Shown: positions 23,675-36,542 of the stretch, one piece after another
Position numbering within the stretch: position 1 is the stretch's first letter
How the letters are laid out: each line of letters opens with the position of its first letter
Assembly (NCBI GenBank): GCA_015501605.1
Contig: JADNRZ010000010.1
Span: 248,001-312,000, forward strand
Origin: Panaeolus papilionaceus
Taxonomy: Eukaryota; Basidiomycota; Agaricomycetes; Agaricales
DNA: 64,000 nt
Direction of reading: 5' to 3'
Made by a program: the position numbers and the translations under genes
Notes under the pieces: model-generated
Told to the model about the DNA's origin: nothing
Seen by the model: the letters and a program-made list of their open reading frames with translations, nothing else
The model's database searches: none

Positions 23675-24814
23675 GACATAGGCCTCGCATCTCCAGTGTT
23701 ATATACCTTGACCCTCACCAATGGACGTTCAGAAAGCTTGAAGAATACGAAGCAACTTGAATGATATCCGGGTTTACAGTCAGCCTGCTTACATCTTGGA
23801 TTCTGCCAGTGCCAGTTGCGACTTTTGTCATCTCGCATGGTGTACTCTCACTAGAACGACTGAAATGAAACTGAAAACTACGACATAGTAAGTAACCGAA
23901 TTTAACAATTAAAATCATGACACTCACATCTTTACAGCACCCAAGATTTGGCTCTCTTCGACACCCTGGGTTGTAAATACATGGCCTAAGATTCAATTCA
24001 GATACCCTTTGATAGGTATGGTATTGTAGGATAACATTGATAAGGAGAATGTGACGGTGGATGTCCTTGTAGCGTCCGTTTTAACTCTCGTGCTCGACCA
24101 AACTCAAAGCTGAAGGTCGGAAGTCGCCGCATAACATCAACAAATAACGGAGCGGACATCTCGGACCAGCGGACTGACTGAAGGTAAGACACAGGATATG
24201 CGTAGGAGATCCTCAGTACATCCTGAGCACATCCTGAGGATTTACTGGATATTTTTCCAACGTATAAATTCCTGACCGCGACCTGCGATGGCTTGTAACT
24301 CTCAGTAGATTAGATGGACGACTCAAGTCCACCAAAATGATGTCTTCGAAATCAACATATATCACTATAGCGCAATTGCATAGAATAATATCAATGGCAT
24401 TAGAATGACTAATTAAGAGAATACAGTGTGGAATGAAAATGAATAGGATGTGTGCGATGTATCTAGATGATGAGGAGACGCGACGAGAAAACAATTTGCG
24501 TAATGAGAAAAAAGCTAGATAACACGACACCGAAGAGAAGATGAGCCAAAGCTAGACGTGATGAGGGTATGGAATTTATGATGGTATACATAAAAAAAAT
24601 GAGACGAAGCAAACTATAGCGACATAAGACACGAGCATAGAAAAAAAGAGAAAACAACAATGAACCAGAAGCGATAACTTGGTCTAGGAGGGTATGAAGC
24701 CCATGGAGGTATACAAAAACGGGAAAAAATGAAATGAAACAAAACATAGCAATATAACGATGGCGATGGATGATGATGACAACAAACGGCGAATAAAAAT
24801 GGTCACCTCCCTCA
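23675..24814. other. Intergenic region, 1.1 kb
   Basis: Contains the promoter of fungalysin B (-) and the long AT-rich 3' flank of the FunK1 gene (-). Purine-rich on the plus strand between 24400 and 24800. No gene was seen. Confidence 0.5.
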
Positions 24815-27656
24815 CTACTGTACTCTTGCATCAGAAACCTTCGCCGCCGTCAAGGTAACATCACGAGAACCGCGAACAGGACGATCTTTTGAGGTCTCAG
24901 CAGGGGTGCCTTGTGAGTTAGCCCGGGCAACGAAATCAGCTTTCGCTTTCTTCTTGGCCTTGTTCGGTTGCTTGGATGCTGACCCAGCTTCCTGAGACTG
25001 AGGCTGAGCAAGATTCGGGGCTGATTTTGATGTGCGAGGGCGCTTCACTCGTGCTGCCGGCGGTGATGCTTGAGAATCATCGGCGATGTTGGCAGTCTTG
25101 GTGGAGCGAGAGCGAGAGCGCTTGGAAGATTTGGAGGGGATGGAGGGAGCGGTAGATGATGTGATGTCATGAGCGGGGAGTAAAGACGGGGTGCTAGAGG
25201 AGGCAGCCGCCATATCGTTCCGGACTGCAGCGATGGCATCATCAAAATGCCCGAGTACTGTGAGGTAATGTGCTGGCGCAGCTTCAATGAGTTCCTCTGG
25301 TGTGGGCACCTGGTGATTTCCTAAATTGATTTGTTTTACAGCGTTGCAAAGCGAAAAGAAACACAACAGCTTGTGTGCCAGTGTCTGGATACGGTCACCC
25401 CAACCAGCCTGTATCTCGAGGACAGCTTGCTTCGAGTCGTAAAGGAAGCCCGACTTGACGAAGGCACAGGTTGAATTATCTGGGCTCTCAAAACTGTTGG
25501 TGACATTGAGCTCTTCTTCATAGTCATCAAGATGGTTTGCCCCCGGCCCCACGTCGTTTCTGATGATCCAGATGAGGACCCATAAGAAGGACTGCAAATC
25601 GTCAAGGTGATCATGGAGCATGACAACTTTTGCTTTTCCAGTGGCCTGACCGCGTAGGACAGATATGGATTGGAAAGCCTTCGTTCCCTAAACAAAATGT
25701 TAGCTACTGGAACCACCTTATAAAATGGATAGACACACAGTTCGGAAGTCAACCCTGGCATTACTTGTATTCCTGATAAGGTCAACAGCAAGATCAAAGT
25801 CGATCAGCACGCCGCGGTGGGTGGCCTCTGTCCGCTCCTTCGACCTATACAGGATATTATTTACACTGATATCCCTGTGGACAATGCCAGCATTCCAAAG
25901 CATTTGGTGGCCTGATAAAGATGGATGTTAGAATGTGAAACAAGCTGCTGTACAGACACTCACCAGAGATGGCATCTCGGAAGGCGACTAGAAAATCCAG
26001 TACTGTCTTTCCGTTAAGATTGCCGATACGATCGCCATGCTCTACCAGGAGGACACGGTAGAGCTCCCGGTCATGGAACTTCGTGCGTGTGACGAAGTCT
26101 TTGGTGAGCCCGCGAGATTCTGATACTTTGCCAAAGCACTGTGCAAAGATGCATTGTCCAATGGTGTTGAGGTCGACATCGGGGCCAGTCAGCTTGCTAA
26201 CCTCCTCCAGCAGCTCGTGCTCCTTTCGACGACCTGTGGCCACAAATTGCTGCTTGAGAATATGGCGCTTTCCGTCTTCGTCGTAGATAGTCCAGCAAAA
26301 GGTGGAACGACCACGAAAGGATCTTGTTTGAAAGCGGGGGTTGGGGTCGGAAGTGACAACAAAGGGTTTGTTGTCTTTCTGAAGGGCGAAGTGCATTTTG
26401 CCGTTTTCGAAAGTGACGGTCTTGTCAAGGCCAGCTTTCTCCACGTCAGCGCCTGCTACGAGTTTGATTATCTGAACGAGTTTGAAGGGTTCGTCCTGGT
26501 AGTTGATCCATTTGGAAAACTGGACTCCAACACGGTCGAAACGAAATACGCGCACCCGACACTGTGTCATGAGAATAGTGTAAACAAACATTCGTGTCGG
26601 TTGGTGTGAAAAGATTTGCCTGGGTAAGACGCATTAGAGAACATCAATATAAATAGGCAAGATGAATACAAAAACATACTGTGCATAAAACACAAGCTGT
26701 TTCAGTGTCTCCGTGGAACATTGCTCTGGTCTGTTCCCCTGCTTCTGCTGCCCCTCACCAGTCGACTCCTCTTCCTTTTCCTCCTCCCTATCTGCTTCCC
26801 CATTCTCGCCCCCATTCCCTTCCTCGCCCCCATTCTCGTCGCCATCTTCATGCCTGTCCCCATTGCCATTCATGCTCTCATCCTCCTCGTCCTCATCTCC
26901 ATCCTCACTCTCATCCCTATCTCTATCTGCACCCTCATCCTCATCGGAATCCTCCCCATCCCCATCCCTGTCCGACGCATCGTTCTCGTCCTCCTCGTAT
27001 GCTTTCCTTCCTTTCTTTGCCTTCAACTCTTCTTTCTTGACCTCTATGACGCTGAGGCACTCATGCCAACTCGTCTCCTCCTTTTCCTCCTTCCCCTTCC
27101 CCTTCTTCTTCTCTTTCTTCTTCTCCGCTATTTTGCCCTGAAAATGGGGACCTGATGCCGTGATCGCAATGTCAGGTCTAGACTTTAACCCTTCAGTTTT
27201 CTCGGTTTTCATGTTAACATTGTGCCTGTCAAGGGCCTTGCGCGAGGTTTGGAGTCCAAAGTGAGAAAGGATAGCCATAGTGATTGCCACCAACGGCTCG
27301 TAGAGCTGCTTCTCATGCGTCGGAGCCTGGGGGAGGTTCTTCCAAATGCTGTTGTCATAGACTGAGGAGCTCTGAAGAAATTCAGTGCATTGGTTGATGG
27401 TAGCGGCCTCTTTGAGAAGATTTTCGAAGTACCGCGCGTCGAATGGTTCAAAAAAATTCTTGAGCTCTTCGTAGAGATGTTCCTTGGCCATGGAAGTGGT
27501 TGGGATTTTGGCACAAGTGGAGAAGGTGGATGGTCGGGAAGGAGTGGATTCGACAATGGATGCGGAAGCAGAGCCGGCTGCCTTAGGGGTTTTGGGAGGT
27601 GGTGTTTTGGCCTGTGCGGGTTCCTGAGAGAACTGAACAAAGTGCTGTTGAGACAT
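24815..27656 (-). CDS. FunK1-type protein kinase with acidic insert (copy A)
   Basis: Fungal-specific kinase family FunK1. Start MSQQHFVQFSQEP (a second ATG lies ten codons upstream). The N-terminal part has LYEELKNFFEPFDARYFENL and GLKSRPDIAITASGPHF. Then comes a strongly acidic, low-complexity insert of about 100 residues dominated by Glu, Asp and Gly. The kinase core follows: FRFDRVGVQFSKWINY, the beta-3 Lys in ILKQQFVATG, an alpha-C-like EHELLEEV, then IVHRDISVNNILYRS as catalytic loop and GVLIDFDLAVDL, where DFD replaces the usual DFG, as is common in FunK1. LHDHLDDLQSFLWVLIWI follows. The C-tail is basic and Ser-rich (SSKRSRSRSTKTAN, NKAKKKAKADF), suggesting nuclear location. Exon joins are in phase, with AQ joining QIFSHQPTRMFVY. 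No break was found. The paralogue lies at 61.2-63.9 kb. Confidence 0.88.
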
Positions 27657-28519
27657 GGTAGGAAGTGTTACGATGGAATTCAAGGTTGCAAAAGAAAAAA
27701 TAACATACTGTACCGTGTCGCCCTTCTTATACTGGAACCTAGATGAAATAACAGATTGACCTGATTGAAACGAGGAGTCCTGGATCGCGACAAACGCGTG
27801 TCTGGTAGAACTCAGACGGTCGGTGTGAAGTCCATTGTCAACATTTGTCCGATGTCGCTGACTGCAATGGCCACTTTAAGTCACGTGATTTCAAAGCCCC
27901 TAATTTGGACACTCAACAATCCCCGATTTTTCGACATCCTATCATGAAGTGGAATTACCATGTCTAAATCCATCAACATTTACAGAGGTTTCAAGAATCG
28001 ATCAACTACACGAGTAGTCCTGCCTTGATTCCATGCATTTTATCTCAGCTATCGATTAACAAGGCTTCTCGCAGATTCAATCGAGTGTCCATTGTCCTCG
28101 TCTACAGCTACCGCTGAGTAACTCCGACGCTTAAATTATCGTCCGTAATATCACTAGAAAGCTCAGAGTCATGATTGATATATTAAACTTAAGTCATTGT
28201 CTGCATGGAATTATGGAGAGTGGAATTGGAATTCCGAGTGAGTTCCTAGCCATGAGATCTCAACAGACATGGAAGTCTAAATAGCCACGGACGTGGTAGA
28301 CTATCTTCTTCTCTGATAAATTTGAGTGTCCGGCAGGGATACTTGTAAGCACTCATAAAGTGCTTTGTACACGATAAATCCAGGTGGTGCTAGGTTGCTC
28401 ATAGCAGCATGCACTTACGGCCCATTTTGAAGATCTTCATCTCGACTCAATCACGCTCGTCGCTCATGCTTGCTCACTACTTATCAGCTCGATCTCGAAT
28501 CTTAATCCCAACACTATGG
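27657..28519. other. Intergenic region, 0.9 kb
   Basis: Upstream region of FunK1 copy A. No gene or clear repeat was seen. Confidence 0.5.
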
Positions 28520-29345
28520 TATAGGCTGGTATAGGTATATATAGCCCCAATATGGACTGAATGAAAATTCGCCTGTGATTGCATGTCGAAAAGCTATAAG
28601 AAGGTCCGGTGCCGTCTTCCCAACGAGGTTGTCGATGGGACCGGCGTGCTCTGTCAAGAGCACATGGTAGGGCTCCATGTCGTGAAACTTGGCTTGCTTG
28701 ATCAACGCTTCAGTCATCCCGCGAGATTCTGACACCTTGCCGAAGGATTTTTCCACCAGATATCCGCCAATGGTGCTCAGGGTTTGGGCCAGTCTCCTCC
28801 TTCAGATGCGCGAAAAACTCATGTTCTTTTTGACGGTCCACCCTCACGAACTGTTGTTTAAGGACGTAGCGGTTTTCCTCCTTGTCACATACGGACCAAC
28901 AAAACGTGGCACGACTACGAAGTGAGAGGGTAGAAAAGCGGGGACATATCCAGATGTGATAAGGAAAGGTTCGCCGCCTTTTTGAAGCGTGAAATTGATC
29001 TTGATGTCCTTGAAAGTCACCGTCTTCTCAAAACCAAGCTTCTCCATGTTGGGGCACGCAACTAACAGGATCATATGAACAAGCCTAAACGGCTCATGGT
29101 GATAATTGATCCACTCCGAGTACTGGACTCCAACACGGTCGAAACGGAAAAGGTGAATACATCGTTTGAGACGAGGGTGCTGTAAACAAACATGCGAGTT
29201 GTAATAAGAGTTGACTACAACACATCTGTCAGTAAAATACTGCACGCAATTGGATGACAAAACATACCGGGTATAAAATGCGAGCTGCTTCAGGGACTTC
29301 CTTGCACGTTCTTTCTCCTCGCTCTCCTGCTCCTCATCCGAGTAT
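28520..29345 (-). pseudogene. FunK1 kinase relic
   Basis: A broken copy of the FunK1 family. The 5' end keeps the acidic stretch and its border (EEQESEEKERARKSLKQLAF, YTR) without the whole N-terminal domain. After an intron-like gap it reads LFRFDRVGVQYSEWINY, LVHMILLVACPNMEKLGF and LQKGGEPFLITSGYVPAF. The frame then shifts to SLRSRATFCWSVCDKEENR and YVLKQQFVRVDRQKEHEFF, and shifts again to KSFGKVSESRGMTEALIKQ and KTAPDLLIAFRHAITGE. The similarity ends at the place where the intact genes have the intron before the HRD exon; no catalytic loop, DFD or C-tail is found. With two frameshifts and no active site it cannot make a kinase. Confidence 0.82.
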
Positions 29346-29435
29346 TCTTTACTCTACCGTAACTAAATTAAACCCTTTTTTGTAACTTCAGAGCCTCAGA
29401 ACTCGCTCCACACACCCGCTGTTTGTACCAAGCGC

Positions 29436-29783
29436 TGACTGAAAGTCGCCAAGAAGGTCGTCGCAATTCATGGAAGGATTGACGTCATAGTTAATACTGT
29501 GCACTTTGGACAGATGTCATTTTTTTGATAATGAATTACGAAATGTCGTAATAGGTTATGGGCATATCGTGAATGGTGTCATCGAGGAGACCACCCCTGA
29601 AGAGATGTTAGATCAGTTCAAGTACGGCACTCGTACGCGATTTCGGATGATGAGCTTACTGACAGAATCTTTTGCAGCACAAATGTCTTTGGTGCACTCA
29701 ACGTAGTTCGAACGTTGTTACCATACATGAGGGAAAGTAAGACCGGAACGATAGTCAATATAGGTTCAGTTGACGGCTACATG
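29436..29783 (+). pseudogene. SDR dehydrogenase relic 1
   Basis: Middle part of an SDR like the gene at 2.4-3.6 kb. It reads KVAKKVVAIHGRIDVIVN, is disrupted where NNAG should be, and resumes with NGVIEETTPEEMLDQFK. The intron after FK is still recognisable (GTACGG to TTGCAG), followed by TNVFGALNVVRTLLPYMRES and GTIVNIGSVDGYM. There is no cofactor motif upstream and no YxxxK exon downstream. It lies right behind the FunK1 relic. Confidence 0.8.
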
Positions 29784-32700
29784 TGAGTTTAAAGTTTATA
29801 ATTATTCACACTTTGTCATATTCTGAACGACACTCTATACTAGCTGGCGACCCTACAATGCATTATAGATAGCATGTAGCCTACTAACCCACTGCGTAGC
29901 GAGATCTTGGCAATCGATTTAGGCCAGTTTATTTTTATCCCACGTGTATTTTATACTGCGATAAGCTTTAGTGACGACGCGTTCGGCTGTTCAAACTATT
30001 TAAAGTTGGTGTGGGGAGGTATTGTCATGAGAGTTATGCAAATCCTGAGGGAGGATGTTGATCCTCTCGAGAACAAGTACGAAGAGGCGCTGGCACTGCA
30101 GCGGGGGGGAATACCGAGTCGTGCACGTGACGCTTTGAGTGTGTTGAAATTCAAATTGATTTGCGACGCGTTTTACCTTGAACAATGAACTCCCATCTAC
30201 AACTCTGTACTAGCAATGGGTGACTGTTGTCCCAGGCGTCTGCTCCATCTTTTGTTGCAAAATTTGGTGTGAAGAATCGAAGCGCTTGGCTCTCTAAGAA
30301 AAGAATGCCAAGCAGCCTTGTGATTTGTGTACGTGGAATTGTATTTTTTTCATCCTGTATCTCACATCTAGTGAAGGTCGTAAACGCTTCATAAACTAGG
30401 TTCAACGCATACTGAGTATGCATGAGTACGCGTAAACAGGGCCATCGACCTATTTCTACTGGGTAACTGGCTCACTGGGGTGCTCGGACTCGGATCGGAG
30501 TGATTTTTTTCTGCTTTTCGGATTCCGCTTTTTAAACGCGAGTCGCATGTTGTGTATAATCGAAGCACTGAAGGAATTAATGATTCCTAGTGCTTCTTTT
30601 CCTCGACTGGGGAAATTATATGTGTACCACCGAACATGTCGGAACCGTGTCGGCGTTTCGAAGTCCGGGTTACTACTCCTCGTTGGTGGACGCTCATGCT
30701 ACCTCGAGGATCTCTGGTGTACTAAAATGTGGCTTATGCATTTATTCTCTGGTAATCAGGAGGCTCTACAGTATACAAAGCTTCTGGGACTCGCTGTTAA
30801 AGAAAGTCGTTGCCGACAAACACGTCGTTCAAATGGCCATCGTTACTTCTGGACCTGCTTTCTCATGACCCTCAGGCGCCACCCATGACTGCTCAGCTTA
30901 GAAAATGCCGGCCAGCCAATAGATACCAAGGAACCTGGGGAACGTCTAACGTTTTTCCTGAAAGACATTTCTAACCGATTTCACCGACAACGTTACCGCC
31001 GGGATAGAGAGCCTTCCTTCCATTCGGAGGGCTTCTTAACGCCCCGACTTCGACCCGGGCACTTCAAAACGTGCCCGTTTGATGACGTTGTATGTCTTCT
31101 TTATTTCCGAGCTGGAAAATTTCGACTTATTCTGTTCCAGGATGGATACCTTCGATTGCTTGCACTCTCTTCTGCCATTCAGTTGTGTATCACTGTTAGA
31201 TAGTGGCACGCTCAACTTGTGCCATGATAAACGCACTTGCCGTTGTCTGAAAGCATCACCACCTGTCAAGAGTATTCAAGCTTCACAACAGACATTCGTG
31301 CCTGTTCGTTTTGACTTTGGATGACTTTATCCACACGTTCATAAAACAAAGTCCGGTTAATGCTGCTTTGCAGACAGACCATTTGCTGATTGGATCAAGA
31401 TATAGCCGCGTCGTCCGTCAGATGAGAATAAGCGTAGCAGTCAAACTTCAATCTATGTTCTTATAGTATTCGGTCTTAGAGTCGCTGCAACGTGCGCGTC
31501 TGGACAGGGATTTGCACGGACGATCTGCCTCGACGCTAAGGAGTTGATCTTTCCTCCATTCCTAGAAATTTTTTGTGTCGCGTCTTCTTATGTGACTGGG
31601 TCAAATGCCTGGCGTATTACGCTCCGTATGTCTCCTTGGGTGTTCTCATCATTGCATTCCTTTTCGAGACAACGCGCCATGCAACAGGATACCGGTCTAG
31701 CAGATTATCCTTGGATAGCAAACATATGCTTGGCTCATATGAAACATTTTAATGTTACTCCTCTCCGCCATTAATTTTGGGTGGTGCCCAATGCGGACTG
31801 CTGCACCTGCGTCACTTCAACCCGGATGTAATCCTGTTCCTACCTGCGATGACTAGAATGGAGACTGTATCGGCCCTGCGCGGTCTCAAAATCGAGCAAC
31901 TAATACACAGGCGCTTCCATGGCAGAAAAAATTAAGTTTCGGGTTTAAGCCATGCAAAAAAGGGCCCAGTCCCTGTGCACCATCAAAGGCGCATTAAATG
32001 TCGTGTGTTGCCCTTCAACACGCTTTTTGGTGTACTTCATGTGACTCTCTGGCTTATGCAGAGTTTGTGTCATTCATGTTCGAAACAAAACGTCCCTGGC
32101 ATCGATTTTGCCGAGAAGCGGAACTATGCTGGTCTGCACTACACACTCCCAGATCTGGGCCCTTGACTTACAATCTTGCTGGTCCTTGATCCGCTCTCCT
32201 GATGATCCTATGCTGAGACAAGGTTATTGACATGTCAGCAGAATTGAGAGTGGTGGGGAAAGGGGGAAAGGTACATGGACAAGCGCAGAACAGTGGAATT
32301 TAATGTGAGGTGTAACACGATGTCAGCTCGAGGAATCGAGGAGGAACGAGAGCATCAACGAAAGCTCTGATGCACGTGAGTGGAGAAACGAGGCACGTGG
32401 GGGTCCAAACGGACGAAATGCACTGGCGCGGGGGAAAAGAACCCGAGCCTAAAGGCCTCGGAATCTCAGTCGCGGAGTCGTACGGAGCTATAGCACAGAG
32501 TGAACAATCTCGGGGGTTAGTTTGATAATAATATCCAACATAACGCTCGAGCTAACAATACCTTTTTTTCAGTTCATACTGTCCGTTAAGAATGTAAAAC
32601 CATCGGCAAGGCGCTGTGATAAATCGGTCGAGAGGTTACGGCGGTGTGAAGCACTGGCTTTACCTGTGTCCACATTTCCAAATCTCCATCATGTTTGCTG

Positions 32701-33230
32701 CTGTAATCAAGTCTGTCATCTAACATCGAGATTTCCGACCCTGCGAAATTAGGGTGTTCTGGGATCAATTGATAGTGTTATGGTCAAGCCAGCCCCCGAC
32801 TGAGCGACAGCACCACTCTTGTCTCTTGCCTGTCGCGTCGAAAACCGGATGTCAGGGGTACCGTCTTCATCTTGACAGCTCTTCAAAGGGTGACCTCCAC
32901 ACGACACAGGACTGTATTTTTTTTGTGTGTTACTCGTCTCTGCAAGCGGAATACACCTGCAAATCGGCTTTGCAAATACAGGTATAGGATTTATGCCCAG
33001 ATCTCATTTCGTATGACTTGCGCTGAATAGAACGGTCTAATACCCCATTCCGCGTAAAGATCTGCCATGAAACTCCGCTGATTATGGAAAAGATGCTTCT
33101 TGGTACCTGAACTGCTTTTTCGAGGACAGATATGTTGCAGGCGCCAGGTAGTAGCTGTGATCCATTTCTTGTATAAAAGGATGTCGAAACACGCTCCAAT
33201 ATCTGTATCCAACGCACCTCCCTCTCCAGC
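29784..33230. other. Gene-poor region, 3.4 kb
   Basis: I found no intact gene. Short frames on both strands (for example 29907-30188 and 30547-30888 on plus) lack family signals and introns. The stretch from about 31.9 to 32.6 kb has a different composition (purine-rich on plus) and could be decayed mobile DNA, but no pair of ends or target duplication was found. Confidence 0.4.
33172..33178 (+). promoter_or_regulatory. TATA box of the flavin oxidase gene
   Basis: TATAAAA lies about 55 bases before the ATG, the usual position for a strongly expressed gene in these fungi. Confidence 0.6.
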
Positions 33231-35781
33231 ATGATCTCTTCTCTCAAAATCTGGATTAGCATCGCCGTGCTCGCTTCTCCAGCTCTAGCTGCAGGACCAC
33301 CAGCACCACCAAGCCCACCAGGCCCTCCAGGTCCCCCGCCGCCAGGAAACCCTCTTCCTCTGCCAACCCCCAATGAATGGGCAGCTCTAAACGCCACTGT
33401 TCAAGGCAGACTTGGCGTCGGTCAACCTTGGCCAAAGCCCTGCTACTCAATGTATAACGGCAACCTGGTTGCTCCCGACCCTACTGAGTGTCAATTTGTT
33501 CAAGACAACTACTTCAACCACCACAGTTCGTCTATTTTGTGACTTGTCCCGCAGCGCATTCTCTAACATCCCATTTCTCTCCAGTCGAACGTCATGATGC
33601 ATATGGTGGCTTTAGCGCTGTCCAATTCGAAACCTGTATGGCAACTGGAGACAAGTGTGACCTAGACTGGAACAACTCAACCAACCCTCTGGCGTTTGCT
33701 CCTCCCTCTGAGTGTAAACAAGGAAGCATCCCCCCTTCTACGTAGGTTTTTTGCATCATTCTCTGACCATCGCAATGTGCTCAATGGATTACTCTACCTC
33801 CAGATCGATGTCAGAAATAAGAACGACGTCGTTACTGGATACAAGTTTGCTAAGAAGCATGGCCTTCCCATTGCCATCAAGAACACTGGAGTACGTCGTT
33901 GTACTGATGATACTTCTGTATAGGCGACTGACTATCATTTGCAGCATGACTTCCAAGGCCGTAGCTCTGCTCCTGGAGCTTTGGGCTTCTGGGTACGTAC
34001 TATTTCACCTCATCCTTGAAATAACTCTGGCTTACACGAGCTTGATTAGATGCACAACCTCAAATACGTAGGATATCCTCGACTTGTAGTTGGACTGAAC
34101 GCCTGCTCATGCTTATCATACAGATTAACTTGGTCAAGAACTTCAAGCCCGAAGGTTGCAACAACCTACAAGCTGTTCCCGCACTCACCTTCGGAGTATG
34201 GCACTTGTCGCTTTTGCGTTCTCCTCAGACTGATTGTACTTTCTTAGGCTGGCGAACAATTCCAGGACATTTACAGCTTCGCTGACCAGAATGGTTATCA
34301 GTTCGTCGGTGGTTCCGATCAGTCTGTCGGTGCTGCTGGAGGATGGGGCCAGGTGCGTTCTGCCTCGAAGGTTATCAATAAATCTTGCTGACAATTGATT
34401 AGGGTGGTGGCCACTCTTCCATGTCCCCTACTTATGGTCTTGGTGCTGATCTCACTGTGAGTTCATCCATTAGATAACTTGAACGCACTGTCTAACAACA
34501 ATGCTCTGTAGCTTCAATACAAAATCGTCACCCCAGACGGTGTGTTCCGTGTGGCAAATGCTTGCCAGAACAAGGATCTCTTCTGGGCTCTCCGAGGAGG
34601 AGGTGGTGGTACTTTCGGTGTCGTTCTCGAGGCTTCATTCAAGGTGCTCCCCCGCGAATCATTCCGAGTGTAAGTTCATGCATCCTTCAGTTATATTGCA
34701 CTTCCAATCTCATATTATCACAGTGCTAACATCAACTGGCCAAGTGGCGAAGAGAACTTCAGCAAGGTCTTAGATATCTACCTCCGCGATGCCATTAAAC
34801 TTGCTAACAACGGCTGGGGAGGTTATATGACAGTGGGTGATTTTATCCATCTATTCCGGATCATTTTGCTCAGTGCCCATACAGCCTGGTGTTGGAAACC
34901 TCATCCTCACTACGCCCAAGGTCAACATGCAAACTGCTTCAAAGGACGTCCAAGACCTCCTCGCTCTGACCACTTCCTTCGGCGGAAACTCCACAATCTC
35001 TGAAATTCCTTCTTACCTGGCCTGGTTCCAAGGATGGGTTCAGGGAACCAGCGGTGTTCAAGATGTATGGTTCCTCTTTACGACGATTCTGACTTAAACT
35101 GACTCTTCAAACAGTCTATCGGTCTACCCATTGCCATCACCTCTCGCATGATCCCCGCCAAGAACCACAAGACCGCTGCATCTCGTGCTGCCCTCAAGAC
35201 CGCCCTCCTCGAAGCTTTCAAGCACACCATCTTCCACCAATTCCACATCACCGCTCCTTATAACTTCAAGGGAACCAATATCGCCGATACCAGTGTTCAA
35301 CCCTCATGGAGAGATGTTCTCTATCAAGTTATCCTCATCAACACCTGGGGATGGAACGAGTCTCTTGCTGACAGGAAAGCTGCTTATGCTTCGTCGACCC
35401 AGGCTGCCGACATTCTTCGCAAGGCTACCCCAGAAGGTTTCGCTTACCACGTACGACTTTTCGCTCTTCCAAATCTAAACCCACACTGACTGGTTTATTT
35501 ATATCAGAATGAGGCCGATATCCATGAGCCCAACCACCAGAGTGAGCAGTGTTTATTTTCGTTGCCAGACATGCCAAACTGACAACTTTCTTAGCTTCTT
35601 TCTGGGGCAAGAACTACAAGCGTCTTGAGCAAATCAAGAACAAGTACGATCCTCAGGGTCTCCTCGACTGCTGGCACTGTGGTAAGTGGCTTTTCGCTAT
35701 ACTAAGAGGTGCAAACGTCTAATTAAACCCATAGTTGGCTGGAAGGGCGCCGACAAGCCCCGATTCCGCTGCTACATTTAA
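33231..35781 (+). CDS. Secreted FAD-dependent oxidase, BBE/PCMH family (isoamyl-alcohol-oxidase-like)
   Basis: Secreted flavin oxidase. The signal peptide is [20 protein letters not shown], followed by a proline-rich linker ([18 protein letters not shown]). The FAD-binding domain begins with [11 protein letters not shown] and [14 protein letters not shown] and includes [19 protein letters not shown]. The likely FAD-linking His lies in [20 protein letters not shown], split by an intron before His. Then [20 protein letters not shown] and [18 protein letters not shown], with [17 protein letters not shown]. The C-terminal BBE motif is [20 protein letters not shown] with [14 protein letters not shown]. 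The position that holds a second FAD-linking Cys in bicovalent BBE enzymes reads GGWGQGGGH, without Cys, so a single covalent link is expected. About ten GT-AG introns; roughly 590 residues. The substrate is unknown. Confidence 0.88.
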
Positions 35782-36542
35782 AATAACAACAACTCTCTCA
35801 TTAAATTCCCCTACTATTAACTTGAACCTTCCTTCTAGCACTCTTTTATTTATAGCGCCATTCTTTTCATTGTTTATAAAAGCTATTATTTATTCTTCCT
35901 CATAGCGTACTAATAGATGCACACTACTATGTTTGTGGTATATAAATGGCATTTGCAATAATATTTTAATGTTGATTACATACTTCTACTTTGACCGATT
36001 TTTACGGACGAGTGAAACTTATTGAGATTTGATCCAGCTACATACTTCGCGACTTCTTGTCGATCTCTTGGTCGAATACATGAACACGGTAATCATGATG
36101 TTGAGCATCTTCTTTTGCATTCGAAGGGACCACTTAATTGACAATCAAATGGAGCATGACAATACGTCAGAGAGATGGCACCGAGTTCAGATTCAATGTT
36201 CGACTGATGCCGAGTTGCGGATAATCTCTGGAGAACATGTTATTATAGAATAAGGTCATAAAGAGCGTAGTGGTAAGTACATCGAGATTGGTATACTACA
36301 AAACAGTGATGTTCCAGTCGGCGACTAAGTCGGATTAGTCGTTCGCTAAGTCGGATCAGTCGTGTCAGGACTTTGGTCGACTGGGGCGACTATTGTCGAC
36401 TTTCCCATCTACCAATTTCGTTCACATGATCAATCAAGCACCATCACATCACTGGTTCTGCCATAGACAACAGTGTAAATAGTAGATAGACGTTTAATTT
36501 GTATAAAGAAAGAGGAAATATACATTATATTGAGTTAAATCG
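35782..36542. other. Intergenic region with AGTCG-type repeats
   Basis: Lies between the oxidase and the proline-rich relic. Apart from the short repeats near 36.3-36.4 kb nothing coding was seen. Confidence 0.5.
36316..36401. repeat. Short tandem and inverted AGTCG/CGACT cluster
   Basis: Two adjacent 21-22 bp units at 36322-36343 and 36344-36364 share CTAAGTCGGAT(T/C)AGTCGT. Around them AGTCG and its reverse complement CGACT recur about ten times in 90 bp, including the palindromes AGTCGGCGACT and GTCGAC. Confidence 0.7.

Noticed and set aside
24213..24831. Hydrophobic minus-strand frames downstream of FunK1 copy A
   Set aside because: The plus strand is purine-rich here, which gives Phe/Leu/Ser-rich translations by chance; there is no exon structure.
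26681..27155. Long plus-strand frames made of Ser, Pro, Leu and His
   Set aside because: They are antisense shadows of the acidic insert of FunK1 copy A.
32232..32541. Possible solo LTR (starts TG, ends CA, different composition)
   Set aside because: The flanking bases do not match as a target duplication, and no primer-binding site or internal retroelement frame is seen.
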